DNA of 64,000 nt from Cytophaga sp. FL35 (GTDB lineage Bacteria > Bacteroidota > Bacteroidia > Flavobacteriales > Flavobacteriaceae). Shown here one piece after another: positions 45,315 through 55,086 of the stretch (positions are counted from its first letter, which is position 1; each line of letters begins with the position of its first letter). A model generated the notes under the pieces. That model was not told the origin of the DNA and did not search any database. It worked only from the letters and a program-made list of their open reading frames with translations. Location: positions 62,001-126,000 of the forward strand of contig NZ_JACSOH010000006.1 of the NCBI RefSeq assembly GCF_014349235.1. Direction: 5' to 3'. The position numbers and the translations under genes are program-made.

Positions 45315-46790
45315 CTAATTGGTGTTATCGTACAAACCCGTATTTCCCTGTGATAAAATAGGCATCAACCTATCCACTATTTTATGATTTTCCTTGGCAA
45401 TATTGGTGCTTTCATTTTGGCTTTGGGTGTGATCGTATAATTCAATTACCGGTTTCTGTTCCCTATAATATTTGGTCAATCTATATTTTGGGGTTCTAAG
45501 GGTAATTCCATTTTTAAAATAGCTATAGGCATAGGGTTTGTCCGAGTTATTTTCGCCCCTGAGCAGAGCCATCAAACTTATGCCATCCAAGGTTGTTTTT
45601 GGCTTCAATTGAGCCATTTCAAGGATGGTGGGGTAAAGGTCAACACTTTCAACTATTTGGTCGATTCTTTTGGGTTGGTTTTCTATTGAAGGCTCTTTAA
45701 TAATCAGAGTGCTTTTTAGGGCATTTTCAAAAAGGGTATGTTTTCCCCACATGCGTTGGTCTCCCAAGTGCCAACCGTGATCGCCCCAAATGATGATAAC
45801 CGTATTCTTGTCCAAACCGGATGCTTTTAATTCCTTCAATAACTTTCCTATTTGTGCATCCGTATAGCTTACTGCGGCTAGGTACGCGTGCCTGAGTTTT
45901 TTAGCATAGGTTTCGGAAACGGGCTCTTCCAAATTTGCTTTTTCCTCTCCCAAGGCATATTGGTTAAATTCTCCGTTGTTGTTGTAACTTGCCAAATCCA
46001 CGTTTTTTAGCAAGTGTGGATTGTCAGATACTTTAATTTTGTCCCTGTCATAAAGGTCCCAATACTTTTTGGGCGCATTAAAGGGTAGGTGGGGCTTGAA
46101 AAAGCCAACCCCTAAGAAGAAGGGCTGTTTGGAGTTCTTTAGTTCCTTTAATTTTGAAACTGCGAGGTTGGCCGTGAGGCCATCTGGATACCCCTCATCA
46201 TCTGTATTTCCAGCTTCGTAGGGTTTTACTTGTTTCTTTAGGCTCTGTCTATTTTCGCCATTGGCGTACGCAAAAAAGGCGTTCCACCCGGTGGACCATT
46301 TTCCGGCGTTGAAATGCATTTCGGACCAACTATGGGGAAGCTCTCTTTTGGAGGAAGGTTTTTCTTCATATTCGTATAAATATCCATCTGCCGAGTGAGC
46401 TATTTTACCAATGCCAACTGTATGATAACCGGAAGTCTTTAATTGATGGATAAAACTTTCCGGAACATCGCTTTCTGGTTTATCCGAAATTTCCTTTTCA
46501 ATTGCCCTATTGCTCAAATGTATTTTTTTATAGGGCCTCCTACCGGTTAAAATGGAATGTCTTGATGCGCCACAGGTAGGTACCTGTACATAATGATGGG
46601 TAAATAGCGAACCAGTATTGGCTAAAGCATCCAAATTTGGGGTAATGGCCTGTGAGCCTTCATGTACTCCCAGTTCATTTCTTAAATCGTCTACGGCTAT
46701 AAAAAGTATGTTGGGTTTTTCTTGTGATTGGCAAGGCAACCAAAAAACGAGAAAAAGGAGTGTTAGGATTATTGAACGGTTATTGTGCAT
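45315..46790 (-). CDS. Type I sulfatase with CxAxR formylglycine motif, 491 aa
   Basis: SPI-type signal (RSIILTLLFLVFWLPCQSQE). Core: KPNILFIAVDDLRNELGVHEG, then C73-G-A-S-R-HSILTG (Ala replaces the more common Pro; C-x-[PA]-x-R is still a valid modification motif), KPHLPFNAPKKYWD, and VIIIWGDHGWHLGDQRMWGKHTLFE with the metal-site DHG. These match iduronate-2-sulfatase-like enzymes (S1_7 type). It lies apart from the other two sulfatases on the same strand, with no polysaccharide-utilisation genes nearby. Substrate unknown. Confidence 0.92.
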   Translation of the reverse strand: MHNNRSIILTLLFLVFWLPCQSQEKPNILFIAVDDLRNELGVHEGSQAITPNLDALANTGSLFTHHYVQVPTCGASRHSILTGRRPYKKIHLSNRAIEKEISDKPESDVPESFIHQLKTSGYHTVGIGKIAHSADGYLYEYEEKPSSKRELPHSWSEMHFNAGKWSTGWNAFFAYANGENRQSLKKQVKPYEAGNTDDEGYPDGLTANLAVSKLKELKNSKQPFFLGVGFFKPHLPFNAPKKYWDLYDRDKIKVSDNPHLLKNVDLASYNNNGEFNQYALGEEKANLEEPVSETYAKKLRHAYLAAVSYTDAQIGKLLKELKASGLDKNTVIIIWGDHGWHLGDQRMWGKHTLFENALKSTLIIKEPSIENQPKRIDQIVESVDLYPTILEMAQLKPKTTLDGISLMALLRGENNSDKPYAYSYFKNGITLRTPKYRLTKYYREQKPVIELYDHTQSQNESTNIAKENHKIVDRLMPILSQGNTGLYDNTN

Positions 46791-46831
46791 GGTCTTTTGG
46801 GTTGAAAGCCAAAAGATACTAAAAAGGATAT

Positions 46832-47647
46832 TTAAATAAGGTCACCGTTTTCTTGTAGGACATCAAAAATGAGGGTGTCCACCTCTGAAACCTTTTCGCG
46901 ATCCTCATATCCCAACCATGCTATTTCCTCAATTTTGTCATGAGGTTTTAGGTCTCCTAAATAATTGGCGGCATAGCACGTCATTCTAACCAGTATTCCG
47001 GGTTTATACCCGTCTGCCTGTGCTTCAAAAATACCCACAAAATTCATCGTTGGGAGTTCAATGTCAACGTTGAGCACTTCTTGAATTTCCCTATGTAGGG
47101 TTTGTGCATCGGATTCCCCCTTTTTTCTGTTTCCTTCCGGAATATAAAATTTACCACGACCCAAATTTCTGGTCACCAGAATCTTTCCGTCCACAATATG
47201 TATCCAAGCCAGTTTGTCAATGATATTGGCGGTAGGTTCAATGTAATAGTCTATGGAGTTCAGGCTATGGTTGGGGTCAATGATGTCCAATATTTTATCA
47301 ATGAAGCGTCCCTGCCAAGTAAGGGTTTCTAATTTTTTGTTTCGTCCCAGGGCACTGGAAATGGTTTCATCCCTATTCCCAAATTTATACCCTCCGGGTT
47401 TCATCCAAAGTAAATTGAGCAGGTGTTGCATGAGCACGTTGCCCAGTTGGTCCACTGAAATGGCTATTTTAAGAAAGAATTCCCCGGTACCTTTAAAACC
47501 CTGTTTAAAAAGCGAATGAAGAATACCATAAATGAAACCTAAAGGTCCCGTAATGAGGATAAGCACTATGGAAATAACAAAAAGGAGTGCGCCAATAAAT
47601 GGATGTACCTTTTTGTCCGTGGTATAGGTGCGTTTTTTTAGAATCAT
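46832..47647 (-). CDS. Membrane-anchored Nudix-domain protein with altered Nudix box, 271 aa
   Basis: One hydrophobic segment at about residues 15-45 (HPFIGALLFVISIVLILITGPLGFIYGIL) anchors it. A helical region (about 50-130) is followed by a Nudix domain (about 145-265). The box reads G172-x5-E178-x7-R186-E187-I-Q-E190-V191-L-N193-V: the second Glu of the EE pair is Val and the Gly is Asn, so metal binding or catalysis may be weakened. Nudix proteins cleave nucleoside-diphosphate-linked compounds, but here the substrate is unknown. It is transcribed after ftsE, with a 9 bp gap, probably in one operon. Confidence 0.83.
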   Translation of the reverse strand: MILKKRTYTTDKKVHPFIGALLFVISIVLILITGPLGFIYGILHSLFKQGFKGTGEFFLKIAISVDQLGNVLMQHLLNLLWMKPGGYKFGNRDETISSALGRNKKLETLTWQGRFIDKILDIIDPNHSLNSIDYYIEPTANIIDKLAWIHIVDGKILVTRNLGRGKFYIPEGNRKKGESDAQTLHREIQEVLNVDIELPTMNFVGIFEAQADGYKPGILVRMTCYAANYLGDLKPHDKIEEIAWLGYEDREKVSEVDTLIFDVLQENGDLI

Positions 47648-47656
47648 TTTGGATTT

Positions 47657-48340
47657 TTATACGGCTCTCTGTACTACTTCAAAAATTTTGTTTCCGTCGC
47701 ATTTGAGGGTTTTGGACGGATATTTAAGGATGAGGGCATAGTCATGGGTAGCCATTAAAATGGATCTACCGGCCTTATGAATTTCCTGCAGCACTTTCAT
47801 TACTTCAACGCTGGTCTGGGGGTCAAGGTTGCCCGTTGGTTCATCTGCAAGAATAAGCTCGGGGTCGTTGAGGAGGGCGCGGGCAATGGCTATCCGTTGC
47901 TGTTCCCCTCCGGATAGTTCATGTGGAAATTTAAAACCTTTTGTTTTCATTCCCACTTTACCCAAGACGTCTTCAATTTTTTGCTGCATCTTTGGCCTGT
48001 CCTTCCATCCAGTGGCTTTTAAAACAAAAAACAGATTATTGTTAATGTTTCTATCCGGCAATAACTTAAAATCCTGAAAGACAATTCCAATTTTCCTTCT
48101 CAAATAAGGAATTTCTTTTTCCCTGAGTTTTTTCAAGTCGAAACCCACAATACTACCCGTTCCTTTTTTTAAGGGTAAATCTCCATACAGGGTTTTCATA
48201 AAACTACTTTTGCCGCTTCCGGTCTTTCCAATAAGGTATACGAATTCACCTTTTTGAACATCTAGGTTCACCTCATTTAGTACAAGGCTGTCTTTTTGAA
48301 AAATAGAGGCGTCTTTTAGCTCTAAAATAGTTTCCGACAT
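47657..48340 (-). CDS. ftsE: Cell-division ABC ATPase FtsE-like, 227 aa
   Basis: ATP-binding component that works with FtsX to control peptidoglycan hydrolases during division. Walker [10 protein letters not shown] (residues 38-46), Q-loop in [17 protein letters not shown], signature [15 protein letters not shown] and Walker [13 protein letters not shown] are intact, and the short length and [16 protein letters not shown] motif are FtsE/LolD-like. ftsX is not adjacent, a common situation in flavobacteria. It is 9 bp upstream of the Nudix gene. LolD-type ABC proteins are the main alternative. Confidence 0.8.
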   Translation of the reverse strand: MSETILELKDASIFQKDSLVLNEVNLDVQKGEFVYLIGKTGSGKSSFMKTLYGDLPLKKGTGSIVGFDLKKLREKEIPYLRRKIGIVFQDFKLLPDRNINNNLFFVLKATGWKDRPKMQQKIEDVLGKVGMKTKGFKFPHELSGGEQQRIAIARALLNDPELILADEPTGNLDPQTSVEVMKVLQEIHKAGRSILMATHDYALILKYPSKTLKCDGNKIFEVVQRAV

Positions 48341-48574
48341 AGTTGGGGCGCAATGTTTTACTTTAAGTTAGGTAGTTGATCTAAGTTACTTTGACTTTTA
48401 TTTAGAAACCCGGGCCAACTGTTTTTGTTGATATAAAAGTAATAAGTGAATGTTAAACCCATAGGGAGTCTTCTAAAAAACTTTTTCTTTTGTTAGGTTT
48501 TATTTAATGGACCAAATATACTTTGGTACAATATTCGACGTTATTAAAATTAATAATAAGGTTAGTTGAACACT
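48341..48574. other. Divergent promoter region of ftsE and the TPR operon
   Basis: This 234 bp AT-rich segment separates ftsE (minus) from the TPR gene (plus). ATATACTTTGG at about 48517 is close to a -7 box but has one base too few or too many between TA and TTTG. No repeat or hairpin was seen. Confidence 0.35.
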
Positions 48575-51500
48575 ATGCTGAAAAGAATCACCGCTATGGT
48601 TCCCGTTTTCTTGGGAGCTGTTTTTCTATGCTCTGCTCAAGAGACAAAAATCTATACACACGATCAAAAGGAATATCAAGATGCGCTGGCACTGTACCAC
48701 AATGAGCAGTACCAAGCGGCCCAATCTATTTTTTCAAGAGTAAAAGAGTCTACCAATGACTTGGAAACCAAGGCCAATAGTGCATATTACGAAGCCAATG
48801 CAGCGGTACGCTTAAACCAATTAGGTGCTGATAGGTTAATGGAAGATTTTGTGGAGAAATACCCAACCTCAACCAAAAGAAATTCAGCTTTTGCAGATGT
48901 TGCGGAATATTATTTTGAAACAGGAAAATATCCATATGCCCTTAAATGGTACAACAAGGTAGACCAAGGAGCGCTTTCCAGAAAGGAAATGGACAAGTTT
49001 AATTTTAATTATGGATATTCCCTTTTTTCCAGCGGAAAACAAAAGGAAGCGGAGCGTTACTTGCAAAAAGTAGAAAACTCGCAGGTGTACGGCTCGCAGG
49101 CAAAATATTATCAAGGTTACATCGCATATCAGCAAGACGATTATGAAACGGCCAATCAAAGGTTCGATGAAATTAAAGATCCTGAAATCCTAGAAGAGAA
49201 GATGGACTACTACCAAGCGGATATGAATTTTAAACTTGGTAAGTTTGAAGAAGCCATTGCTTTGGCCAAAAGACAACTTGCGAAAGGAGACCGCAACGAG
49301 AAATCTGAACTTTCCAAAATAATTGGGGAGAGTTACTTTAATTTAGGCCAGTATGCCAATGCCATTCCTTACTTGGAAGATTATAAAGGAAAAAAGGGCA
49401 AGTGGAATAATACTGATTTTTATCTCCTAGGGTATTCATATTACAAACAGGGCGATTATGCCAATGCCATTCAACAGTTCAATAAAATAATTGACGGTAC
49501 CAATAGTGTGTCACAAAACGCCTACTACCATTTGGCGGAGTGTTATCTAAAGCTCGATAAAAAACAAGAAGCTTTGAATGCCTTTAGAAATGCTTCGCAG
49601 ATGGATTTCTCTCCGGAAATACAGAAGGACGCCAATTTAAACTATGCGCGTTTAAGCTACGAAGTGGGCAATGCTTATGAACCGGTTCCACAGGTAATCA
49701 CGGACTACTTGTCAAAATATCCAAATGATAGCCATACAGAAGAAATGCAAAATCTATTGGTGGACTCATACATTACTTCAAAAAACTTTGAAGGTGCCAT
49801 GGCATTGTTGGAGAAAAATAAAAACTACGCAAGTAAGGAGACCTATCAAAAAGTAGCCTATTATAGAGGGCTGGAATTATTCATGAACGATGAATATGCT
49901 GCTGCGGCTCAAAACTTTCAAAAGTCCTTGGACAATGCCGAAAATTCACTTTTCAAGGCCAAGGCCAATTATTGGAAGGCTGAGGCAGAATATCTTTTGA
50001 ACAATTACAACGCTGCCCTAAGTGATTATTTGGATTTTAAATCCAATCCTTCGGCTCAAAATACGGAAGAGTTCAAGGATTTGAGTTACAATCTGGCATA
50101 CACTTATTTTAAACTTAAGGACTATGGGAATGCTATTGGTAGTTTTTCGGATTTCACTAGTCAAAATACAAGCAATACCCAAAAGTTATATGATGGGTAC
50201 CTAAGACTTGGGGATAGTTATTTTGTGACCAGTAAATATTGGCCTGCCATAGAAACCTACAACAAAGCACTCGCCCTTACCGGGCCGGAAAAGGATTACG
50301 CGGCATACCAAAAGGCTATCAGTTACGGTTTTGTGGACAAAAGGGACTCCAAAATAGAGGAACTGCGCTCCTTTGTATCAAAATATTCACGGTCTACACT
50401 AAAGGACGATGCCCTTTTTGAGTTGGCTAATACTTTGGTTTCTGCGGGGCAGGAGCAACAGGGGTTACAGACCTATGACCGTATGATCAATGAATTCAAG
50501 GGAAGTTCTTTGGTGCCACAGGCGATGATGAGACAAGGTTTGGTACACTACAATGCCAATAGAAATGATCAGGCATTGAGCAAGTTCAAGTCTGTAGTTC
50601 ATAATTTCCCCAATACCCAAGAAGCTATTCAGGCGGTTTCTACCGCTAAGTTGATCTATGTGGATATGGGCAGGGTTGACGAGTATGCACAATGGGTTAA
50701 GGGAATTGATTTCATTGAAGTTACGGACTCTGAGTTGGACAATGCAACATTTGAATCGGCCGATAAACAGAATCTAGAAGGAAAGAAGGATGCGGCCATT
50801 AAAGGATATGAAAAATATATAGAACAGTTTCCTAACGGACTTAACTCGGTAAAGGCGAATTTTAATTTGGCACAACTTTATTTTGCCAAAGGAGAAAAGG
50901 AGAAAGCGTTACCATACTATCAATTTGTGGCCGATAAATCTGGTAGTGAATATGCAGAACAGTCCTTAACAAGGGTCTGCGAGATATTGATCGGTAAACA
51001 AGATTATGCTACGGCTTTACCTTATTTACAGCGTTTGGAGGCACAGGCAGATATTCAGCAAAACCGAACCTTTGCGCAATCTAACCTGATGAAGGGCTAT
51101 TATGGGCAAAAAGATTATAATAAAACACTTCAATATGCAGAGAAAGTACTGGCAACACCAAGTATAGACAATAGGATAAAGAGTGATGCGCACCTAATGA
51201 TTGCCCGCTCGGCGATTGCAACAGGAAATGAGGCCAAAGCCAAATCAGCTTATGCAACCGTGCTAACCATTGCTACAGGCGCTACCGCTGCGGAGGCATT
51301 GTATTATGATGCCTATTTCAAGAATCAGGATCAGGACTATGAAGCTTCCAATATTTCGGTTCAGAAGTTGGCCAAGGATTATTCAAGTTACAAGGAATGG
51401 GGCGGAAAAGGGTTGATTATTATGGCCAAAAACTTTTACGCTTTGGGAGATGCTTATCAAGCCACTTATATTCTGGATAGCGTAATCACGAACTTTAGCC

Positions 51501-51598
51501 AATTTCCGGAAGTGGTAACCGAAGCAAAAGGAGAACTATCTATCATCAAGGCCAAGGAGGCACAAAGTAATTCATCCGTAAGAACAGATGGGCAGTAA
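48575..51598 (+). CDS. Large secreted tetratricopeptide-repeat protein, 1007 aa
   Basis: The start MLKRITAMVPVFLGAVFLCSAQ gives an SPI signal; a TTG three codons upstream is the alternative. The whole mature protein is made of TPR-like helical pairs with the typical W-LG-Y-A-A-P spacing, for example YALKWYNKVDQGALSRKE, AIPYLEDYKGKKG, FYLLGYSYYKQGDYANAIQQFNKII and AYYHLAECYLKLDKKQEAL. About 20 or more repeats can be counted. It is probably a periplasmic scaffold at the outer membrane. It overlaps the next gene's long reading frame and is likely co-transcribed with the barrel protein. Confidence 0.85.
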   Translation: MLKRITAMVPVFLGAVFLCSAQETKIYTHDQKEYQDALALYHNEQYQAAQSIFSRVKESTNDLETKANSAYYEANAAVRLNQLGADRLMEDFVEKYPTSTKRNSAFADVAEYYFETGKYPYALKWYNKVDQGALSRKEMDKFNFNYGYSLFSSGKQKEAERYLQKVENSQVYGSQAKYYQGYIAYQQDDYETANQRFDEIKDPEILEEKMDYYQADMNFKLGKFEEAIALAKRQLAKGDRNEKSELSKIIGESYFNLGQYANAIPYLEDYKGKKGKWNNTDFYLLGYSYYKQGDYANAIQQFNKIIDGTNSVSQNAYYHLAECYLKLDKKQEALNAFRNASQMDFSPEIQKDANLNYARLSYEVGNAYEPVPQVITDYLSKYPNDSHTEEMQNLLVDSYITSKNFEGAMALLEKNKNYASKETYQKVAYYRGLELFMNDEYAAAAQNFQKSLDNAENSLFKAKANYWKAEAEYLLNNYNAALSDYLDFKSNPSAQNTEEFKDLSYNLAYTYFKLKDYGNAIGSFSDFTSQNTSNTQKLYDGYLRLGDSYFVTSKYWPAIETYNKALALTGPEKDYAAYQKAISYGFVDKRDSKIEELRSFVSKYSRSTLKDDALFELANTLVSAGQEQQGLQTYDRMINEFKGSSLVPQAMMRQGLVHYNANRNDQALSKFKSVVHNFPNTQEAIQAVSTAKLIYVDMGRVDEYAQWVKGIDFIEVTDSELDNATFESADKQNLEGKKDAAIKGYEKYIEQFPNGLNSVKANFNLAQLYFAKGEKEKALPYYQFVADKSGSEYAEQSLTRVCEILIGKQDYATALPYLQRLEAQADIQQNRTFAQSNLMKGYYGQKDYNKTLQYAEKVLATPSIDNRIKSDAHLMIARSAIATGNEAKAKSAYATVLTIATGATAAEALYYDAYFKNQDQDYEASNISVQKLAKDYSSYKEWGGKGLIIMAKNFYALGDAYQATYILDSVITNFSQFPEVVTEAKGELSIIKAKEAQSNSSVRTDGQ

Positions 51599-51656
51599 TA
51601 GAAAAATTACAACGGTGAGTTTAGTATCGGATATGAAAATTGAAAAGAGAACATTA

Positions 51657-53429
51657 ATGAGAGAATATAAAATGCGTCAGCCCTTTGGTTTATTAATACT
51701 ACTTTTTTTAGGTGCCTTACAGATAGTTTCCGCTCAAGAAGAGGAAGAAACGGATGATATTGGTACGGAAACAGTAACCGTAACCAAGGCGTATACCCCT
51801 ACCATTTCAGACGCTTTTAAAATAAAGTCGGTGCCAAACTTGAACGATTCTATCGTTTTACAAAAAAAGAAAATAGAATATAGTATTTTTTCAGTTCCTG
51901 TAGCTTCTACGTTTACCCCGGCTAAAGGGAAAGCAAATGCAGTGAAGAAAACCCCTCCACCGGTACTTTATAACTCTTATGCATCTGCAGGAGGTGGTAA
52001 TCCTGCTAATGTAATGGGTAAGTTTTATACCAGTAGGACCATTGATCGAGAATCTGGATATACCATAGGTTTGGACCATAATTCTTCTCGTGGAGACATA
52101 GAAGGTACGGCGTTGGACAACATATTTTCCAATACCAAATTGGATGCAAGTTATAGTAAAAGAGATCGTGATTTTAACTGGGGAGTAGATTTTGATTCCC
52201 AGCATCAATTATATAATTGGTACGGCATTGAAAATGGCGCGTTTACTGAAACAGAGGTAAATTCCATTGATGAAAGGCAAAATTATTACACCGCGGGCAT
52301 TACTGGTAAAATTTCTATGGAAGATGCCTATTTTGAAGATGCCAAATTGCACTATAGACGTTTTTGGGACGCTGTTAAATCTGGAGAAAACAGGGCTGTT
52401 TTAGATGCAGGTTTGGCGTTTCCCGTAGCGGAAGAAGAACTTGGAATTAGGGCCAAGGTAGATTTTGTGAACGGTACATTTGAAAATTCCAGCCTTAACA
52501 ACGAGAATAACGAACCGGGTATCAATTATAGTAATTTGCAGGTAGGTCTAAATCCTAACCTAAGGATGTTGGCTGATGGTTTGGTCCTAAACTTGGGAGT
52601 AAAATTGGTGTACGGTCTGGATTTGGAGAACAGTGATAGCAATTTTTATATATATCCTGCGGTAACGGCTTCCTATAACTTATTGGATGAATTGGCCATT
52701 GTGTATGGTGGGGTTGAAGGAGAACTAAACCAAAACTCCTATTATGGACTGGTAGGTGATAATCCCTACGTATCCCCGACCCTTACAATTCAGCCAACGG
52801 ATAAACAATATGACGGGTATTTAGGATTAAAGGGGCAACTTCTTCCTAATTTAAGCTATAACGTAAAAGCTTCCTATACAGCAGAAAATAGAAAACCGCT
52901 CTACATGCTAAATCCACAGAATACCGTTCGTACGGATGAAAAGGGCTATTATTATGGCAATTCTTTCCATGTTTTTTATGACGATGTAAAGACCATTGGT
53001 GTTTTTGGCGAGTTGAATGTGGATGTGAACAGAAATTTTACTTTGGGGGTAAATGCAGAATATTTTAATTATAGTACCGAAACTGACAACCCGGCTTGGA
53101 ACCTTCCAGAATTGACCGGCTCCTTGTTTATGGATTATCAAATTGGTGAAAAATGGTTTGCTGGCGCCAACCTATTTTATGTTGGAAGTAGAGAGGACCT
53201 AGCCTCCGTTGCCAATTCTTCAGGGATTCCTTCTTCGTTTACTTCGGAAATAGTGGAACTGGATTCTTTTTTTGATGCCAATGCGCATATTGGTTATAGG
53301 TGGACCGATCAGTGGTCTTTCTTCTTAAAAGCCGCCAACATAGCCAATAATAACTATTTAAGATGGGCAAATTATCCCGTTCAGGGATTACAGATCATGG
53401 GAGGGGCTACCTATAAGTTCGATTTGTAA
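51657..53429 (+). CDS. TonB-dependent-receptor-like outer-membrane barrel without visible plug, 590 aa
   Basis: Starts at 51588 and 51633 are also in frame; 51657 (MREYKMRQPFGLLILLFLGALQIVSAQ) gives the best signal peptide. The mature N-terminus (EEEETDDIGTETVTVTKAYTPTISDAFKIKS) could hold a TonB-box-like segment, but no typical plug motif (for example RGF or VERIEVLRGP) is present. The rest is a beta-barrel rich in aromatic pairs ending MGGATYKFDL. Flavobacterial relatives are usually annotated as TonB-dependent receptors. It may form a complex with the TPR protein encoded just before it. Confidence 0.75.
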   Translation: MREYKMRQPFGLLILLFLGALQIVSAQEEEETDDIGTETVTVTKAYTPTISDAFKIKSVPNLNDSIVLQKKKIEYSIFSVPVASTFTPAKGKANAVKKTPPPVLYNSYASAGGGNPANVMGKFYTSRTIDRESGYTIGLDHNSSRGDIEGTALDNIFSNTKLDASYSKRDRDFNWGVDFDSQHQLYNWYGIENGAFTETEVNSIDERQNYYTAGITGKISMEDAYFEDAKLHYRRFWDAVKSGENRAVLDAGLAFPVAEEELGIRAKVDFVNGTFENSSLNNENNEPGINYSNLQVGLNPNLRMLADGLVLNLGVKLVYGLDLENSDSNFYIYPAVTASYNLLDELAIVYGGVEGELNQNSYYGLVGDNPYVSPTLTIQPTDKQYDGYLGLKGQLLPNLSYNVKASYTAENRKPLYMLNPQNTVRTDEKGYYYGNSFHVFYDDVKTIGVFGELNVDVNRNFTLGVNAEYFNYSTETDNPAWNLPELTGSLFMDYQIGEKWFAGANLFYVGSREDLASVANSSGIPSSFTSEIVELDSFFDANAHIGYRWTDQWSFFLKAANIANNNYLRWANYPVQGLQIMGGATYKFDL

Positions 53430-53545
53430 TAACAAGTATAATGTAGTTAGTTAACCGATTTTTATAGGTGCTCGTCTATCCTAAAGTAAGATAAGGTAGG
53501 GATTCTTTATTTTTGATTGTTTCTACAAAAAGTAAACTTTGCGCT

Positions 53546-55021
53546 ATGATCAGTTTGGGTGAAACGCCATTGATAACCATATCTCTTTCCGTTTTAAAAG
53601 ACTTTATTAAAAGCAGTAATTTCTTAAAGTTAGTGGTATTAGTAGGTCTGCTGGCAATCGTTGCCTGTAAATCTGATAGTGGTGGTGATTCTACTATAGA
53701 TTTAGATTCTGATGGAGATGGTATCACGGATGAGCAAGAAGAGTTGAACGGCACCAACAAAAACAATCCCTGTGACCCAAAGCCTACCTCCGGTTATACG
53801 GGTTATGACGCCAATAGTACGGTATGGTTGGCTGCAGACTGCGATATTGACGGTATAAGCAATGCCCAGGAATTAACGGACGGTTCAGACCCTTTTTTAA
53901 ACGAATCAAAAGATAGTGATGGAGACGGGATACCGGATTATTTGGAGGTTGCCAATGGGAGCGATGAGAACAACCCTTGTGACCCCTTACAAGAAGTTGG
54001 CTATGATGGTTACAATGCATTAAATTCAGTATGGGCTGCTTCTGATTGTGATGCTGATGGAGTTTCCAATGGAGATGAAGTAAGCGCCAGCACCAATCCC
54101 TATCTGGATGACACGGTGTATGCAGTGGCGGAATTTCTGCCAAAACTTTCTGAGTTAAAACTATTCAGGGGAAATATTGGCGATTTGCTTCCCAATCCTA
54201 CCACGCATGAATATAGTTTAAGTACGCCACTGTATTCGGATTATGCGTATAAATTCCGGACCATATCCTTGCCCGAAGGCGCACAAATGACCTATGATGG
54301 AAGCGGACTTTTACAGTTTCCGGATAATACCGTTATCACCAAGACTTTTTATTACTACAACGACGAAAGAAATTTTGATTCGGGCAGAAAATTGATTGAG
54401 ACCCGTCTTTTGATTAAAAAGAACGGAGTTTGGACAATGGGTAATTATCTTTGGAACGAAGAGCAGACAGAGGCCAATTTATCCAATAGTGCGCCAACGG
54501 TGCCCGTCAATTGGATAGACGGTAATGGGGCTTCCCAAACGGTCAATTATCAAGTTCCGTTTTCAATTAATTGTACCCAATGTCATAATGTAAATAGTAC
54601 CCCGATCCCAATTGGGCCCAAGGCCAGGAATCTAAATTTTGAATACAACGGACAAAATCAGTTGCAATATTTTATTGATAAAGGCTTGTTAACGGGGGTA
54701 CCGGCGTTATCGGAAATAGAGAGGTTGCCTGCTTGGGACGATTCCAATTTTTCATTGGCGCAACGTGCCCGAGCCTATATGGATGTGAACTGCGCACATT
54801 GCCACCAACCGGGTGGTAATCACAACGCAAACACGCCCGGAAGACCAGATTTTCGTTATGAAGTTTCATTAGCAGATGGTCTTTTTGTTGAATTTAAGGA
54901 TGATATAAAAAATAGAACGGAAACCTTGCCGGCCTACGGTCCCTCCATGCCACAAATTGGTATCACCGAAATTCATACAGAAGGAATTGATCTTATTCAT
55001 CAGTATATGGATACGCTGTAA
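53546..55021 (+). CDS. Lipoprotein with thrombospondin-3-like repeats and a diheme cytochrome c domain (SO2930-like), 491 aa
   Basis: The ATG at 53546 was preferred to a TTG at 53513. The signal ends VVLVGLLAIVAC, an SPII site. Residues about 50-190 hold calcium-binding repeats (DLDSDGDGITDEQEELNGTNKNNPCDPKP, DCDIDGISNAQELTDGSDPF, DSDGDGIPDYLEV, DCDADGVSNGDEV). The C-terminal part has two heme motifs, C343-TQ-CH and C416-AH-CH, in the arrangement of SO2930-type diheme c-type cytochromes. It probably carries electrons at the outer membrane or cell surface. No haem-maturation genes lie nearby. Confidence 0.85.
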   Translation: MISLGETPLITISLSVLKDFIKSSNFLKLVVLVGLLAIVACKSDSGGDSTIDLDSDGDGITDEQEELNGTNKNNPCDPKPTSGYTGYDANSTVWLAADCDIDGISNAQELTDGSDPFLNESKDSDGDGIPDYLEVANGSDENNPCDPLQEVGYDGYNALNSVWAASDCDADGVSNGDEVSASTNPYLDDTVYAVAEFLPKLSELKLFRGNIGDLLPNPTTHEYSLSTPLYSDYAYKFRTISLPEGAQMTYDGSGLLQFPDNTVITKTFYYYNDERNFDSGRKLIETRLLIKKNGVWTMGNYLWNEEQTEANLSNSAPTVPVNWIDGNGASQTVNYQVPFSINCTQCHNVNSTPIPIGPKARNLNFEYNGQNQLQYFIDKGLLTGVPALSEIERLPAWDDSNFSLAQRARAYMDVNCAHCHQPGGNHNANTPGRPDFRYEVSLADGLFVEFKDDIKNRTETLPAYGPSMPQIGITEIHTEGIDLIHQYMDTL

Positions 55022-55086
55022 CGCGGTTAGGAATCCATCCACAAACTAATATTTCCTACATTTAGGGAGTTTTTGTCGCTCCTTCT

